From assembly GCF_026151205.1 (NCBI RefSeq), contig NC_087077.1, positions 20,023,975-20,087,974 on the forward strand: a stretch of DNA of 64,000 bases, given 5' to 3'. How positions within the stretch are numbered: position 1 is the stretch's first letter; each line of letters opens with the position of its first letter. A program made the position numbers and the translations under genes. Positions 36,001 to 46,552 of the stretch are shown here, one piece after another. This DNA is from Bolinopsis microptera (lineage: Eukaryota; Ctenophora; Tentaculata; Lobata; Bolinopsidae). The notes under the pieces are model-generated. The model ran no database searches. It had not been told where the DNA came from and was given only the letters and a program-made list of their open reading frames with translations.

Positions 36001-37833
36001 GAGGAGTTAGTGAAGCCGGACATTGCTATTACAGGGATCTGAAACGGAGGAGTTAGTGAAGCCGGACATTGCTATTACAGGGATCTGAAACGGAGGAGTT
36101 AGTGGTGCCGGACATTGCTATTACAGGGATCTGAAACGGAGGGGTTCACAACACTGATAATCATTGAAAAAATCATTCAGTTTAGGGCTAGATACGTTCA
36201 GAGCCACAACTTAAAAGCTATAGATTTCATCTCAACAAGACCAGTTTAAGGTAATTTAACGCGCAATATTATGTTCCAGGTTCCTACCCATGGTTACTAT
36301 GGTTACTATGATTACTATGGTTACTATGGTTACTATGATTAATATGCTCCTATCCATGGTTACTATGGTTACTATAATCCTACCCATTTAAGATGGTAAA
36401 CACCCAGCCCAATTTCCCTGAGAGCCTCATCAACAGTGTACTTTCTCTCGTCAAGTGAACCGCTCTGAGATTCTACCCTCCCTGTTACTTCTTTTAACTG
36501 AAATGTAGTGTCACGTGGCATGTGACGTCACATCACGTGGCATGTGACGTCACATCACGTGGCGTGTGACGTCATGTCACGTGGCGTGTGACGTCATGAA
36601 AATTTGTTTGTTATGTCAAGTCATAATTTCAATTTATAAAATATATGCATCAACTTGAACCTGAGAAACGTTATATTTGAGAGAAGGAGAAGGTGAATAT
36701 AGGCTAAGAAGAGCAGTTCTAGCCAGCACAGAGCCACAGATCTGGTTACTATGGTTACCACAGATCTGGTTACTATGGTTACCACAGATCTGGTTACTAT
36801 GGTTACCACAGATCTGGTTACTATGGTCACCACAGATCTGGCCATTTTGTCCAGTTCGTAAATGGTTTATGGACGTGTGGGCTGGGTAAAGGAGCTTGTC
36901 TTTAGTAAACCTCTTGTTACCTATATATCCGCACAAAGTCATAGTACTAACAGCAGTGAGGAGATCTTACAAAAACTAACACAAGAGGAAATCAGAGAAT
37001 AGCTTCATTTCAAATCAAAACTATTCAAAAATAGTTCGTTATTTTAGTGCAAAGTGCAATTGGCCAACTGCTTGCAAGTGAGACTCCAAAATAAGCTTAT
37101 TGTCATATTTGTAACAAAGCAGTTGATTGCAAGTTGTATCTGCAGGAAGGGAATCAGACCATGGACATTGTTTTCAGGATTAGTAAATTAGAAGTGAAGG
37201 AAGTGGGGTTTTGGAGACGAATCGATAAGCTTTGTTCATGATAATCTAACATTCAACTTCAAGATGTTGAAAGTAGAAATTAGAACACACGACATCTAGA
37301 TTCAAGAAGATGGTATTTACCGGAATGTACTTGATATTTACCGGGATGTACTTGATATTTACCGGGATGTACTTGATATTTACCGGGATGTACTTGATAT
37401 TTACCGGGATGTACTTGATATTTACCGGGATATACTGCATATTTACCGGAATGTACTTGGTATTTACCGGGATATACTTTATATTTACCTGAATGTACTT
37501 GATATTTACCGGCGTGTACTTGATATTTACCGGGATGTACTTGATATTTACCGGGATGTACTTGATATTTACCGGGATATACTGCATATTTAACGGGATG
37601 TGCTTGGTATTTATTGGGATGTACTTGATATTTACCGGGATGTATTTGATATTTACCGAAATGTATTTGATATTTACCGGGATGTACTTGATATTTACCG
37701 GAATGTACTTGATATTTACCGGAATGTACTTGATATTTACCGGGATGTACTTGATATTTACCGGGATGTAGTCAGCTTTTGTGAGAACCCGTTTTTCATC
37801 CATCTGGCGGTCAGACGTAGACGTGATGTCCAT
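30089..37833 (-). CDS. SVOP-like major facilitator transporter, twelve exons, about 465 aa
   Basis: Exons, 5' to 3' on the minus strand: 37833-37762, 36497-36384, 35992-35828, 33954-33816, 33156-33002, 32833-32743, 32550-32448, 31988-31893, 31190-31142, 30902-30785, 30627-30520, 30276-30089. All phases close and the last exon ends TAG. Diagnostic pieces: KYTVDEALREIGLGVYHLKW (the SV2/SVOP pre-TM1 motif), LSDKYGRK in the TM2-3 loop, SELSPPNFRS after TM4, DESPKYL after TM6, a short luminal Cys segment (SAEKCKIPEAM), IYTPECFPTHIRG at TM10 and NETRG near the end. Family role: 12-TM MFS carrier; SVOP is a vesicle protein of unclear substrate. ATG at 37833 or in frame at 37803. A short ATG exon at 36845-36831 (MARSV) is a possible alternative start. 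Confidence 0.87.
31020..31146 (-). repeat. 23-bp minisatellite repeating the SVOP-like exon 9 donor
   Basis: About five units of (minus) GTAAGTAACCATGGTAACCT ATA begin exactly at the exon 9 donor (GCAATA|GTAAGTAACC). Every unit again offers ATA|GTAAGTAACC, a good 5' splice site. The period of 23 is not a multiple of three. Confidence 0.85.
31300..31875 (-). repeat. GTAACC/TAACTAACA tandem repeat in SVOP-like intron 8
   Basis: On the minus strand the intron between exons 8 and 9 is filled by variants of GTAACCATAGTAACTAACTA ACA, about 24-25 bp per unit, more than 20 units. It carries many GTAAC pentamers in the sense orientation but no exon sequence. Confidence 0.88.
32000..32400 (-). repeat. 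37-bp tandem repeat upstream of SVOP-like exon 8 acceptor
   Basis: About ten units of ATGTATCAGTATTATATCTA + ACACCCACTATAACATA (plus strand). On the gene strand the last unit leads into the exon 8 acceptor (…ATACTGATACATATATTTACCAG). The repeat therefore covers the branch-point zone rather than the AG itself. Confidence 0.9.
33133..33680 (-). repeat. 43-bp minisatellite repeating the SVOP-like exon 5 acceptor (about 13 copies)
   Basis: On the minus strand each unit reads GTAGTAACTCCCAG followed by GTATGCTAATGTGCTTGTCA, the intron end plus the start of exon 5. About 13 units occur; two are shortened to about 31 bp and several have one-base variants. Only the unit nearest 33156 runs into the full exon. 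Confidence 0.92.
33690..33815 (-). repeat. 9-bp GTAACCATA/ATAACCATA repeat at SVOP-like exon 4 donor
   Basis: From the exon 4 donor (ATAG|GTAACGATG) the intron continues as ATAGTAACCATAATAACCAT repeats, about 10 units. Another example of GTAACC repeats starting at a donor. Confidence 0.85.
34009..34792. mobile_element. 784-bp GC-patterned foldback element in SVOP-like intron 3
   Basis: The ends are inverted copies, TTGGTAGATCACCGACCGGC and its complement. The interior is dominated by AGCCGGCTATAAGCCGGTTA-like units that themselves form nested inverted repeats (for example 34265-34460 against 34560-34700), so almost the whole segment can fold on itself. There is no coding capacity and no clear target duplication. 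It lies next to the 30-bp donor minisatellite. Confidence 0.8.
34796..35857 (-). repeat. 30-bp minisatellite repeating the SVOP-like exon 3 donor (about 35 copies)
   Basis: On the minus strand the end of exon 3 and its donor, TTTCCCTGGAGATGTTCTGT CTGGG|GTAAG, is the unit, repeated about 35 times with very few variants. One unit near 35535 has an extra G (31 bp). The period is ten codons (FPGDVLSGVS). The long open frames on both strands here are produced by the repeat. Confidence 0.95.
35960..36145 (-). repeat. 46-bp repeat of the SVOP-like exon 3 acceptor (four copies)
   Basis: Four copies of (minus) ACTAACTCCTCCGTTTCAG followed by ATCCCTGTAATAGCAATGTC. The first codons of exon 3 and its acceptor are spaced exactly 46 bp. 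Only the most 3' copy leads into the complete exon. Confidence 0.92.
36520..36600. repeat. 20-bp CACGTGGC/TGACGTCA repeat (four units)
   Basis: Four units of TCACGTGGCATGTGACGTCA lie just upstream of SVOP-like exon 2 (minus). The E-box/CRE pairing resembles the intron 3 array of the tetraspanin 19 kb away, though the unit is not identical. Confidence 0.85.
36735..36845 (-). repeat. 24-bp repeat at a possible alternative first exon
   Basis: About five units of (minus) GTAACCATAGTAACCAGATC TGTG. The first is preceded by ATGGCCAGATCTGTG|GTGACC, which could be a five-codon start exon (MARSV) in the right phase to join exon 2. Each unit again offers TGTG|GTAACC. Exon status is speculative. Confidence 0.7.
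37310..37765 (-). repeat. 21-bp minisatellite repeating the SVOP-like exon 1 donor (about 22 copies)
   Basis: On the minus strand, CCG|GTAAATATCAAGTACATC repeats about 22 times. The first unit follows the codons for TKADYIP at the end of exon 1. Period 21 is in frame (IKYIPVN per unit). A few units are diverged (ATACTGCAT variants). Confidence 0.92.
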
Positions 37834-39293
37834 AAATAACACGCGCCATGTTAACTCTCATCTCCCGTCATCTTCTTATCAAAACTACATGCTTATCTCT
37901 TCGTTTTCTTTGGAGAGTTGTAGGGTGAATTATATTTGTCAAACGAGAAATCAAAAACATTGAAGTGAAATTCAAATGTTTCATATTATGGAGGAAGAGG
38001 TACTAGCAACACTCGGTTAAAACGTTTCCATCCAATTACAATTACATATACTGAAATATAAAAAATTTAGAATAAAATATGCAATCATAACATATTACAT
38101 ATTATAAGATTCCTGATAATTTAAAGTGTATAGAATTACCCTCATAGAAGGTTTTAAATGTGACGAATAGCCACAAAAAAATAGGTCCCGCGACGTAAGA
38201 CTAAAACACAAGAGTTACAGCACAAGAGTTACAGCACAAGAGTTACAGGGGTCCGCAGGTAACACAAGAGTTGTTACTAGGGCGGTTACTAGAGCGGTTA
38301 CTAGGGTGACACACAAGAGTTGAGCTGTAATGAGCATAGTTGAGGCAGAGTATTTAATATTGTAATTTTACAGTATAATATCCCGATACACTGTGTGTAA
38401 TGTGTTTAAACTAACACATACCACAGAGGGCATTAATGAAATATACTATGAGCTGGTCCCAAGTCCAGACGCCATTTTATTCTTTGTAATTTTCAATAAC
38501 CCTGTCTAGTCATTGACTACTGATACCACATAACATGACGTGTATAACCTATAAGGTGACTCAAGTGTGAGTTATACAAATCCAATATATACACGGTATT
38601 TACAAGTGTGCAGCTACTCAATTTTAATCTGTTCAGGGATTGTGATCCAGCTTGACAAGTTATTCACCCTCTTTTGTTTTTAAATCAAATATCGATAGTA
38701 TCAATAGCCAATGTATTATCAACTTGCCATCTGATAATAATAATTAAAAACTTTCTGGAAATATTTTCAGGAAGAAAAATTGCTCTATATATGTTTTCCT
38801 GCTTTAAAAAGGTAATTCTACTTTTCAATGTTTTTTATTGTTAAAGTTACTAAATATACGTCCAAAAAACGTTTGACCCTAACGGACCATAATTATTAAA
38901 TTGGACACGTCGATCTTATTTTATTTTACACAGCTATACCTTAAGTTGAAGTACACAAATCTGATAAAACGAATAACGGCCGATGGTGCAAAAAAGTGTG
39001 GTATTAGGCCAATAGTTCGATTCTGTACACACTGAACTTATATGTTGCAGCTGTGAAACAAACGGTATTGTAACGAAATATCAAAAATAACAGCAGAGAT
39101 TCGCCAAAAGACACGTCACAGAGGCAAGTGAAATACGACCTATTATCATTATTAACTAATAGGAAAACAAAGCAACACGAAATATGAGTTCAAGCTGTTA
39201 TGTAGTGTGTTATGTAAATATGTGTGTGTAATAATTGGTGTAGTGCGGAGTAAACTGTAGACAATGGCATGGTGCCAAGTGTGGAGCTCCACC

Positions 39294-39328
39294 AAGGACC
39301 CACCATTCACGATGAATGGTGGGTCCTT
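39294..39328. other. Perfect 16-bp hairpin with CGA loop
   Basis: AAGGACCCACCATTCA, then CGA, then TGAATGGTGGGTCCTT. The stem is perfect and the sequence is otherwise unique in the window. Confidence 0.85.
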
Positions 39329-40304
39329 GTACTGGCCTATAAATATAATAGAGATAATAAACAGGATATCAAGACTCAGAATCAGTTGCCGCTATCTAAA
39401 CGTGTTGTGGAACAGAAGACCAATCCCAGCAAGCGAAACCGTTCATCATAATATATAAACTAATGAAATGTGTTTTAGTCACCAACTGTGTAAAACGACG
39501 AATAAAACAAAAGTTGACTGTGTGTTGAACACAATGCCAGGGAGGTGAGAAAGAAGGAGGAGCTATAGTCTTTACATAAGTAAACACTAAAAGGAGGAGG
39601 GACTTACAGCCTATATTATAACATGGGAGTTAAGTGCGTTCTGAGGAGTGGTCACCATATGGTCACGTTTGTGTTTTATTAATTCTCATCTACTCGAGTA
39701 CGTAATAACAGGGGGAGGTGTAAGTGTTGAAACTTAAAGGAGAGATGTAAGATGTAAGTGTGGGATGTTGGGTTCTTGAAATGTAGAGCCGCACCAGGTT
39801 ACTGGTTACTGTGTTGTTAAACTATTCTGCACTGCTACTTCCAGTTCCTAATTGGTGCGGAGTAGCTTCAGCTTTTGTACCATCCCTGGGCACTGAAACT
39901 GTTACGAACTATTGCATATTGTGTGCACACTGCACAGGGTGAGTTGAAAATTATGTGTAGATCGTAAATCTCTTTCAAATGATCCCGCTAGGATAAATCC
40001 TGAAAGTTGCAGGTTGATTGCTCAAAAACTGTAGGAAAGGATTTTAAAGTTCGATTTTCATAACTGAATTGGAAATCGCTCACGCAATACAATTACTCAT
40101 AAGTGTTGACCTTTGACCGGCGATAACTTCGGCTAGAAACATTATTTTTCCATGGGATTGAAAGCAGTTGATACTTGATAGATATCATTCCCCTCTATTA
40201 GATACAAATAAAAGGGTCGATTTCGAGAAAATTTCAATGAAGACGTGTAATTTAGAGAGTGTACTTTAGAGAGTGTAATTTAGTTGTCATACGTTGTATG
40301 ACCC

Positions 40305-40350
40305 GCCGCGCACGAAGTGCGCGGCTCCCCCTGTAGCGTCGAAGACGCTA
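40305..40350. other. Two adjacent GAA-loop hairpins
   Basis: GCCGCGCAC-GAA-GTGCGCGGC (40305-40325) and TAGCGTC-GAA-GACGCTA (40334-40350). The block is flanked on both sides by TTTAGAGAGTGTAATTTA (near 40263 and 40388) and by imperfect inverted ends TTGTCATACG / CGTGATACAA, so it may be a short inserted element. Confidence 0.7.
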
Positions 40351-40781
40351 TAGTGAAGCGACCGTGGGGGTCACCACGTGATACAATAATTTAGAGAGTG
40401 TAATTTATTGTCAGTAGATCGCAGACTTTTCAAGACAATACCATGCCATGAAATCAGTCATACCTGCGATACTCTTCGTTTTTCTGATTAGTACCAAATG
40501 GACAGTCTGCCAGAGCATGCAGACCTCGGCAGAATGTAGTTAGCAGCTGTATTTTGCTGGTTCTATTTTACTGAACTATAGATTCTGCCTTGCTGTATCC
40601 AGAGGGCACTTGCGCTTGCAGTATCGCGAAAGCACATGCGTTAGGTGAAGATTCTGCCCATGGCTTATTATCCTATAATGGTTGAGTATGTAGTCGAGTA
40701 ATAGATGGTCATGTGCAGTGGGAGACGCGTTGGTATAACTAAATTAAAGCATATCACAGAAAAACCAGAGGTAACGGAACT

Positions 40782-40803
40782 CAGTGGCGCAACGTTGCCT
40801 GGC

Positions 40804-40864
<61 letters not shown>

Positions 40865-40871
40865 GTTACTC
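40782..40871. mobile_element. hAT-type MITE remnant with 56-bp poly-C core
   Basis: CAGTGGCGCAACGTTGCCTG at the left resembles the left end of the intact MITE at 59517 (CAGTGGCGTAACTTTGCCTG), and CCCTAAGTTAC at the right matches its right end before diverging. The middle has become a C run (40806-40861). Confidence 0.55.
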
Positions 40872-41301
40872 TCAACTCAAGAAGAGAAAACGAAAAGGAG
40901 AATTATCTTACTGAAACAAGCTAATCATTGAGACAAAGTGTGAAAAAAGAGCCCCAACATCTAGCTAACTATAATACACTGTTAGAAAACACACAACGAC
41001 TATTACTGAGATTGTTATACACTTATAGGTGTAATACTGACAACACGCCCCCCCCGCCCCCCGACAACACTAACACTATTACATACAGCGTCAACATAGA
41101 ACACAGGACGTCTAGATTAAGAGTGATCACTCTTTACCAGCTGTGATTAGAGAATGAGCTGTAGTGCAGGTACACAGTGTGAGTAAACAGTGCCACTCTT
41201 TTAATGAGAAGAGAAAAGAGCACGTGGTTCAGCCTACTCATGATACATTCACTGTTTTATTTAATTGTGGGAGTCTTTTAATTCAGCAGGCTGGGAACAG
41301 A

Positions 41302-41469
41302 GTGAGTGAGTGAGTGAGTGAGTAAGTGAGTGAGTGAGTGAGTGAGTGAGTGAGTGAGTGAGTGAGTGAGTGAGTGAGTGAGTGAGTGAGTGAGTGAGTG
41401 AGTGAGTGAATGAGTGAGTGAGTGAGTGAGTGAGTGAATGAGTGAGTGAGTGAGTGAGTGAGTGAGTGA
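41302..41469 (+). repeat. (GAGT)n microsatellite
   Basis: About 42 units of GAGT with three A substitutions. The opposite strand gives the THSLTHSL open frame, which is not a gene. Confidence 0.97.
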
Positions 41470-42122
41470 GATTAGACAAAGAGGGAGCAGCCTGGTATCG
41501 ACTGATGATCCGCACCTTTGGCTTTACAGCGAGCTATCACACCAGTTCTTCATAATATGCCACGATAAATAAACTTAACCACTGCTGATTTTGCAGCTGT
41601 CTAAGAAAAAGTAAATTAATCTCAGCTGGTTAAGTTTCCCGTGAAATGTAAGTATTATTTGTGAGTGTATAAACTACAGTTGAGACAAAGTAATTCCCAC
41701 ACACCTGGTGTCTCAATTCTGTGTGTAAACATCTAATTCTAAATTATAAACACGGCAGAACACTATTCATACAGGTGCTTTTAGTTCAACAGTATTACTA
41801 ATTGCAGTTCTCACTCACTAATTGCAGTTCTTAACTACTGTCATTACTTAAGGTTGCTAGAGCTTTCAATTTTCCTTTTGAGGATCGTTCCGTTCTTGTG
41901 TAATACGTCTGCAGGATTTTCAAATCACCTCACCCTCCGTCAGTTACTTTGCATACGGCTATATTGTTAGCATTGTGTGGAAATGACGGCAGTACATTCT
42001 TGATAATGTTGGCCTCACTGTAATATTGACGTACAATTGATATTTTATTATTTATGATAATTGGAAATGAATTTGCAATTGGAAACTAACTTTCTCATTT
42101 CTGAAATGACAGCAAGCTCGCT

Positions 42123-43031
42123 ATGGTCACAGCTACACAGAAAGGGGTTCAAGAAGGGAAAGATTTAGATAAGATATTCCTATATGCAGCTCACCAAGTT
42201 AAGGGTATCCAACCTCTTCTCCGATCTTTCTTCGGATTCCTCCAACGACAAACAGATTTCTACGAAGCTTCAACTGAGGCCGCCCAACACATGGTCCTGA
42301 TGTCATTCCAGGAGTTCTGCGAAGTTCACAAAAACCGAAGTGCTGAGAAGTGTGTCCCTATCCCGCAGGTCGAAACAGCCAGTATCGAGGAAGTCGGGAG
42401 TGAAAACAATGCTGATAGTCCGAACAGCAGTGCTCAAAACGTCCAGAACGAAGAGGATACTGACAAGCCGTCTAGTAAAGTTGCTGCTGAAGACTCTTGC
42501 TCAACAGAGGAGGATCATAATGGGTTCTACGAAGAAAGCAGGAGAACAAAGAAGGGCTCTGTTTATCCAAATGAAGGGGACGGTGCTACCTACAAACATT
42601 ACAAGTGGACACAGTCCCCCACTGAACTGGAAATACTCGTACCTCTCTGTAAACACCGTCTGAAGCTGAAGAAAACTCTGCAAGTCAATTACACATCTTC
42701 CTCAATCTTTGCTTATATCCAGGACAAGAAAATGTTTGGAGGTATTTTGGCTGACAAGATAAAATCAGATGAAGTGACGTGGACCCTAGAGGATAATATA
42801 ATCTGTGTCCGGGCGGAGAAAGTGAAGAAGGCGTGGTGGAAACAACTCTTAATCACGGAACCAATGTTGTTGCTGAAACCTATTCTTAGGAAGCACGCCA
42901 GTTTAAGTGATATTGGGGAGGAGGAGATGAAACAATACCAACAGACGGTTGTTAACAAGAGGGATTACACCATTGCAAAACACACTGAACAGTTCCCAGA
43001 TAAGTTACCTATTCCAGAACACTTGCAGTAA
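42123..43031 (+). CDS. NUDCD3: NudC domain-containing protein 3-like, intronless
   Basis: A 302-aa single-exon protein. Residues about 10-60 match the NudC N-terminal domain (LLRSFFGFLQRQTDFYEA); 70-150 is an acidic, Ser-rich linker; about 160-255 is a CS (p23-like) domain starting YKWTQSPTELEILVPL and ending with the WW pair in AWWKQLL; the rest is a charged helix. This order and the TDFY motif fit NUDCD3 (about 360 aa in vertebrates, with a longer linker). Family role: Hsp90 co-chaperone that stabilises dynein intermediate chain and kelch proteins. An upstream ATG at 42105 is in another frame. Intronless state against multi-exon neighbours suggests intron loss or retroposition, but the frame is intact. 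Confidence 0.9.
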   Translation: MVTATQKGVQEGKDLDKIFLYAAHQVKGIQPLLRSFFGFLQRQTDFYEASTEAAQHMVLMSFQEFCEVHKNRSAEKCVPIPQVETASIEEVGSENNADSPNSSAQNVQNEEDTDKPSSKVAAEDSCSTEEDHNGFYEESRRTKKGSVYPNEGDGATYKHYKWTQSPTELEILVPLCKHRLKLKKTLQVNYTSSSIFAYIQDKKMFGGILADKIKSDEVTWTLEDNIICVRAEKVKKAWWKQLLITEPMLLLKPILRKHASLSDIGEEEMKQYQQTVVNKRDYTIAKHTEQFPDKLPIPEHLQ

Positions 43032-45025
43032 AAAGAGCATGGCGATGCTTTTTTCACTTAATAAGACGATCGAGTCGTCGATAGTTCCCTATGTTGGGAA
43101 TATTTTCTGCAATCCCTGTACACAGAAGAGCAGATAACGATTTCATTGTCACTTCTCTGGACAGATTTCACACATTTAGAGGAACCCCGGAAGTTACTAT
43201 AAGAATAATATGGAGTGTCAAGCCCTGTGACATCATAAAATCGTTTCCTTAAATCATTCAAACTTGACCTTACTTGTCATCAGCTACCCAACCCATAATC
43301 TAAAACGACGTCACCTAGTTCAGAATTTGCGCGCGTCTCAAAGCGCGGCAAGAGTAAGTAAAGTTGTGACAATAGTTTACTTTGTACAGCGTGACCCGTC
43401 AAAGTAGACCCTTTCGAGGGGAGATCGTAACCGCCCCACATTCCAGTTCCTACCCGGTCCATCGAGACAGAAAGTCGCAGATCCGGTATTGGTTGATTCT
43501 AGAGATATGGTACCATCCCTAGCTTCATGGCAACTTGAGACTGTTAAATTTAACATGCTAGGAAATACCATGACTGATCTCATGACATTTTCCGGTGAAA
43601 AGTAGACTTGGGTGTCGTACTGCGGGGCACGATCACACCATGTTTTCTTGCTGGAATGTGTGTGACGTGTCACTCTACCCAAACCAGGAATGTTTATTAG
43701 CCATGTCTGATGAGCGGGACATGCCTTCTTAACTGGAATTATTTGTTCTTTCTGGACACAACAGCGATGTAAGAATCACGGAATGAAACCCAAAGTCACG
43801 TACATTCTCATAAATTGCCCCTGCTAATATGTAATTAAATCACATTCCTTATTGAGATCATGAGAGAAGGTGTACCTGTAATTCCCACCGCTCAGGTAAC
43901 CTAATTAGTGTATTAACGTGGATTGTCCGGTTGTTTGACTCGCTGTATTATACACACTTTTGTTGCACCCCAAAGTAAGGCCTCCCACGTCACTCCTCTA
44001 CTGATGTCTGCGAACCAGTTGCTTTGTGGACAACTAATACCTCTATTCAATATTATTCTTATCAATATAAGGTATAATTTGTGCGTACTTAGCACAAGAA
44101 TTAGTGCACGTCGAATATGAGATTATATTTTATTTATAGAACATAGTGAGTTGCTATACAGTTTACACAAGACTAGTTAGTATTTTCCATGCTGACTTCA
44201 GAACGATACAAGCTGAACAATTCTTCTGACTAATCCATCTTTCTAAAATCTAAATCCATCCTTCTTTACACGCAAGTTCAGACAATTTGGTAACCCACGA
44301 TTAGTGAATGTTGTCAGTGTAGTAATTACCCATGCCATTTGATTTGATAACCACGTCTGAAATAAAGAAGTGTACAAAGTGCCACGTGGCAGCTTAATAA
44401 GGAAATGCTAAATATTACAGCCCGTCTTCTCACAGGAGTATGTAATATTTAGTGTGTGTGTTCTGTGTTACACTGTGTAATAGGAATATTTTATATGGAT
44501 ATTATAATAATGTGGATACAGTAATGTGTAATAAATATTGAGATCTTGGTAGTAATGTTTGTTTTACACTTTATAAAGATGAGTTGTTCTATTCCGAACA
44601 AATTACTATAAATTTACAAAATAGGAAGCATCGCATTTAAATTTTAGTCAATCCGGGAATTTTAGAAATAGCTACTAATTATAGCAATTAAAATTCCGAT
44701 TTATAACGCGCTAACGGAAAAGAAATACCGCCCAAATACTCCGCTAATATACCACCTAATATAGCTAATACAGCTAAAATACCACCACACATATTGGTAT
44801 TAGCGAGTGACCGGTATCAGCCATCCCGGCTAATCTTACATAAATAACACCTGATCTTATACTACTGTCGCACCAACACAGTGACACTAATAGTGCGGTA
44901 GTGGGCTGGTAGTGTGCCACTACCCATCTGACATTCCCCGCTACAGAAAGATAAATATTTACATTACAGTGTTTTTACAATACAGTAGAAACGGAGCTTC
45001 CTGCTCGCCACGTGACACGACCCTA

Positions 45026-45780
<755 letters not shown>

Positions 45781-46345
45781 TGTAGGTTTCTGTGCGTAAT
45801 TACAGGTATCAGGATTACACAGCCAGCAGTGTAATTACAGGTATCAGGGTTACACAGCCAGCAGTGTAATTACAGGTATCAGGGTTACAAGTTTGTTACT
45901 ACTGACTGGACTAGCAAGAATTGTTCGCATGTATTGAACATAAACTAACGGACTGTGTTGATAAAGAGTGGTGAATTTACATTTTACATGTGGTACTAAA
46001 TTAGCTGTATTTTAATATCATTAAATGTGTTTTAATATCTTCAAGTAGTGCTTTAGTGGTGACATCTAGGCTGAGTTTTAATTGTTTATAACCGCCGTTT
46101 TATTTCAAACCCACACCGATTGGACACTCACATCTCATTTACATTATAAATTTTAGCAATAAACTGCAAATTAAAACAGAGTAATCCCACATGTCTCAGT
46201 ACAATAAGTTTAGACCTCAAATATTCAACACCCCCACTAACTACTAACATGTAACTAGGTCACGTGACAGTTATACAACTAACACTATTTGGCTACTAGA
46301 GGGTTTGATACCAGCAAATATGTGGTCTGACACATTAGTTAACAG

Positions 46346-46366
46346 TTACATACATGTTACATGGTA
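46346..46366 (-). mobile_element. 21-bp LINE 3'-end insertion with 9-bp TSD
   Basis: TTACATACATGTTACATGGT plus A equals the last 21 bases of the LINE at 2206. It is flanked by AGTTAACAG on both sides (46337-46345 and 46367-46375). This looks like an extremely 5'-truncated retrotransposition. Confidence 0.75.
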
Positions 46367-46552
46367 AGTTAACAGTAACTACATGCTATATAGTTTAGCT
46401 TGATGACACATTCCAGCTGTTGCTGCTGGACTTAACACATTCCGAATTATCTCCCCGTGTCAGATAATTAAACCTCTTGTTTTATCTCCTCTTTTACTAC
46501 AGGTCCCAATTAACTTGAAGTCTTGTAAGTGTTCCTATTCTTCTAACTAGAG

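Larger units (their letters stand above)
37834..42122. other. Intergenic region with low-complexity DNA
   Basis: No gene supported. It contains a 15-bp ACACAAGAGTTACAG repeat (38205-38250), hairpins at 39294-39328 and 40305-40350, a 56-bp poly-C run and a (GAGT)n array. It probably includes promoters of the SVOP-like (minus) and NUDCD3-like (plus) genes, which are divergent. Confidence 0.45.

Noticed and set aside
34757-36010. 409-codon plus-strand frame (TPDRTSPGK repeats)
   Set aside because: Antisense of the 30-bp donor minisatellite of the SVOP-like gene; no independent start, motif or splice evidence.
37246-37842. 198-codon frame of IKYIPVN repeats as a repeat protein
   Set aside because: The non-repeat start is exon 1 of the SVOP-like gene and each unit contains a donor site; most of the array is better read as intron, although partial inclusion is possible.
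41261-41515. THSLTHSL open frame
   Set aside because: Product of a (GAGT)n microsatellite.
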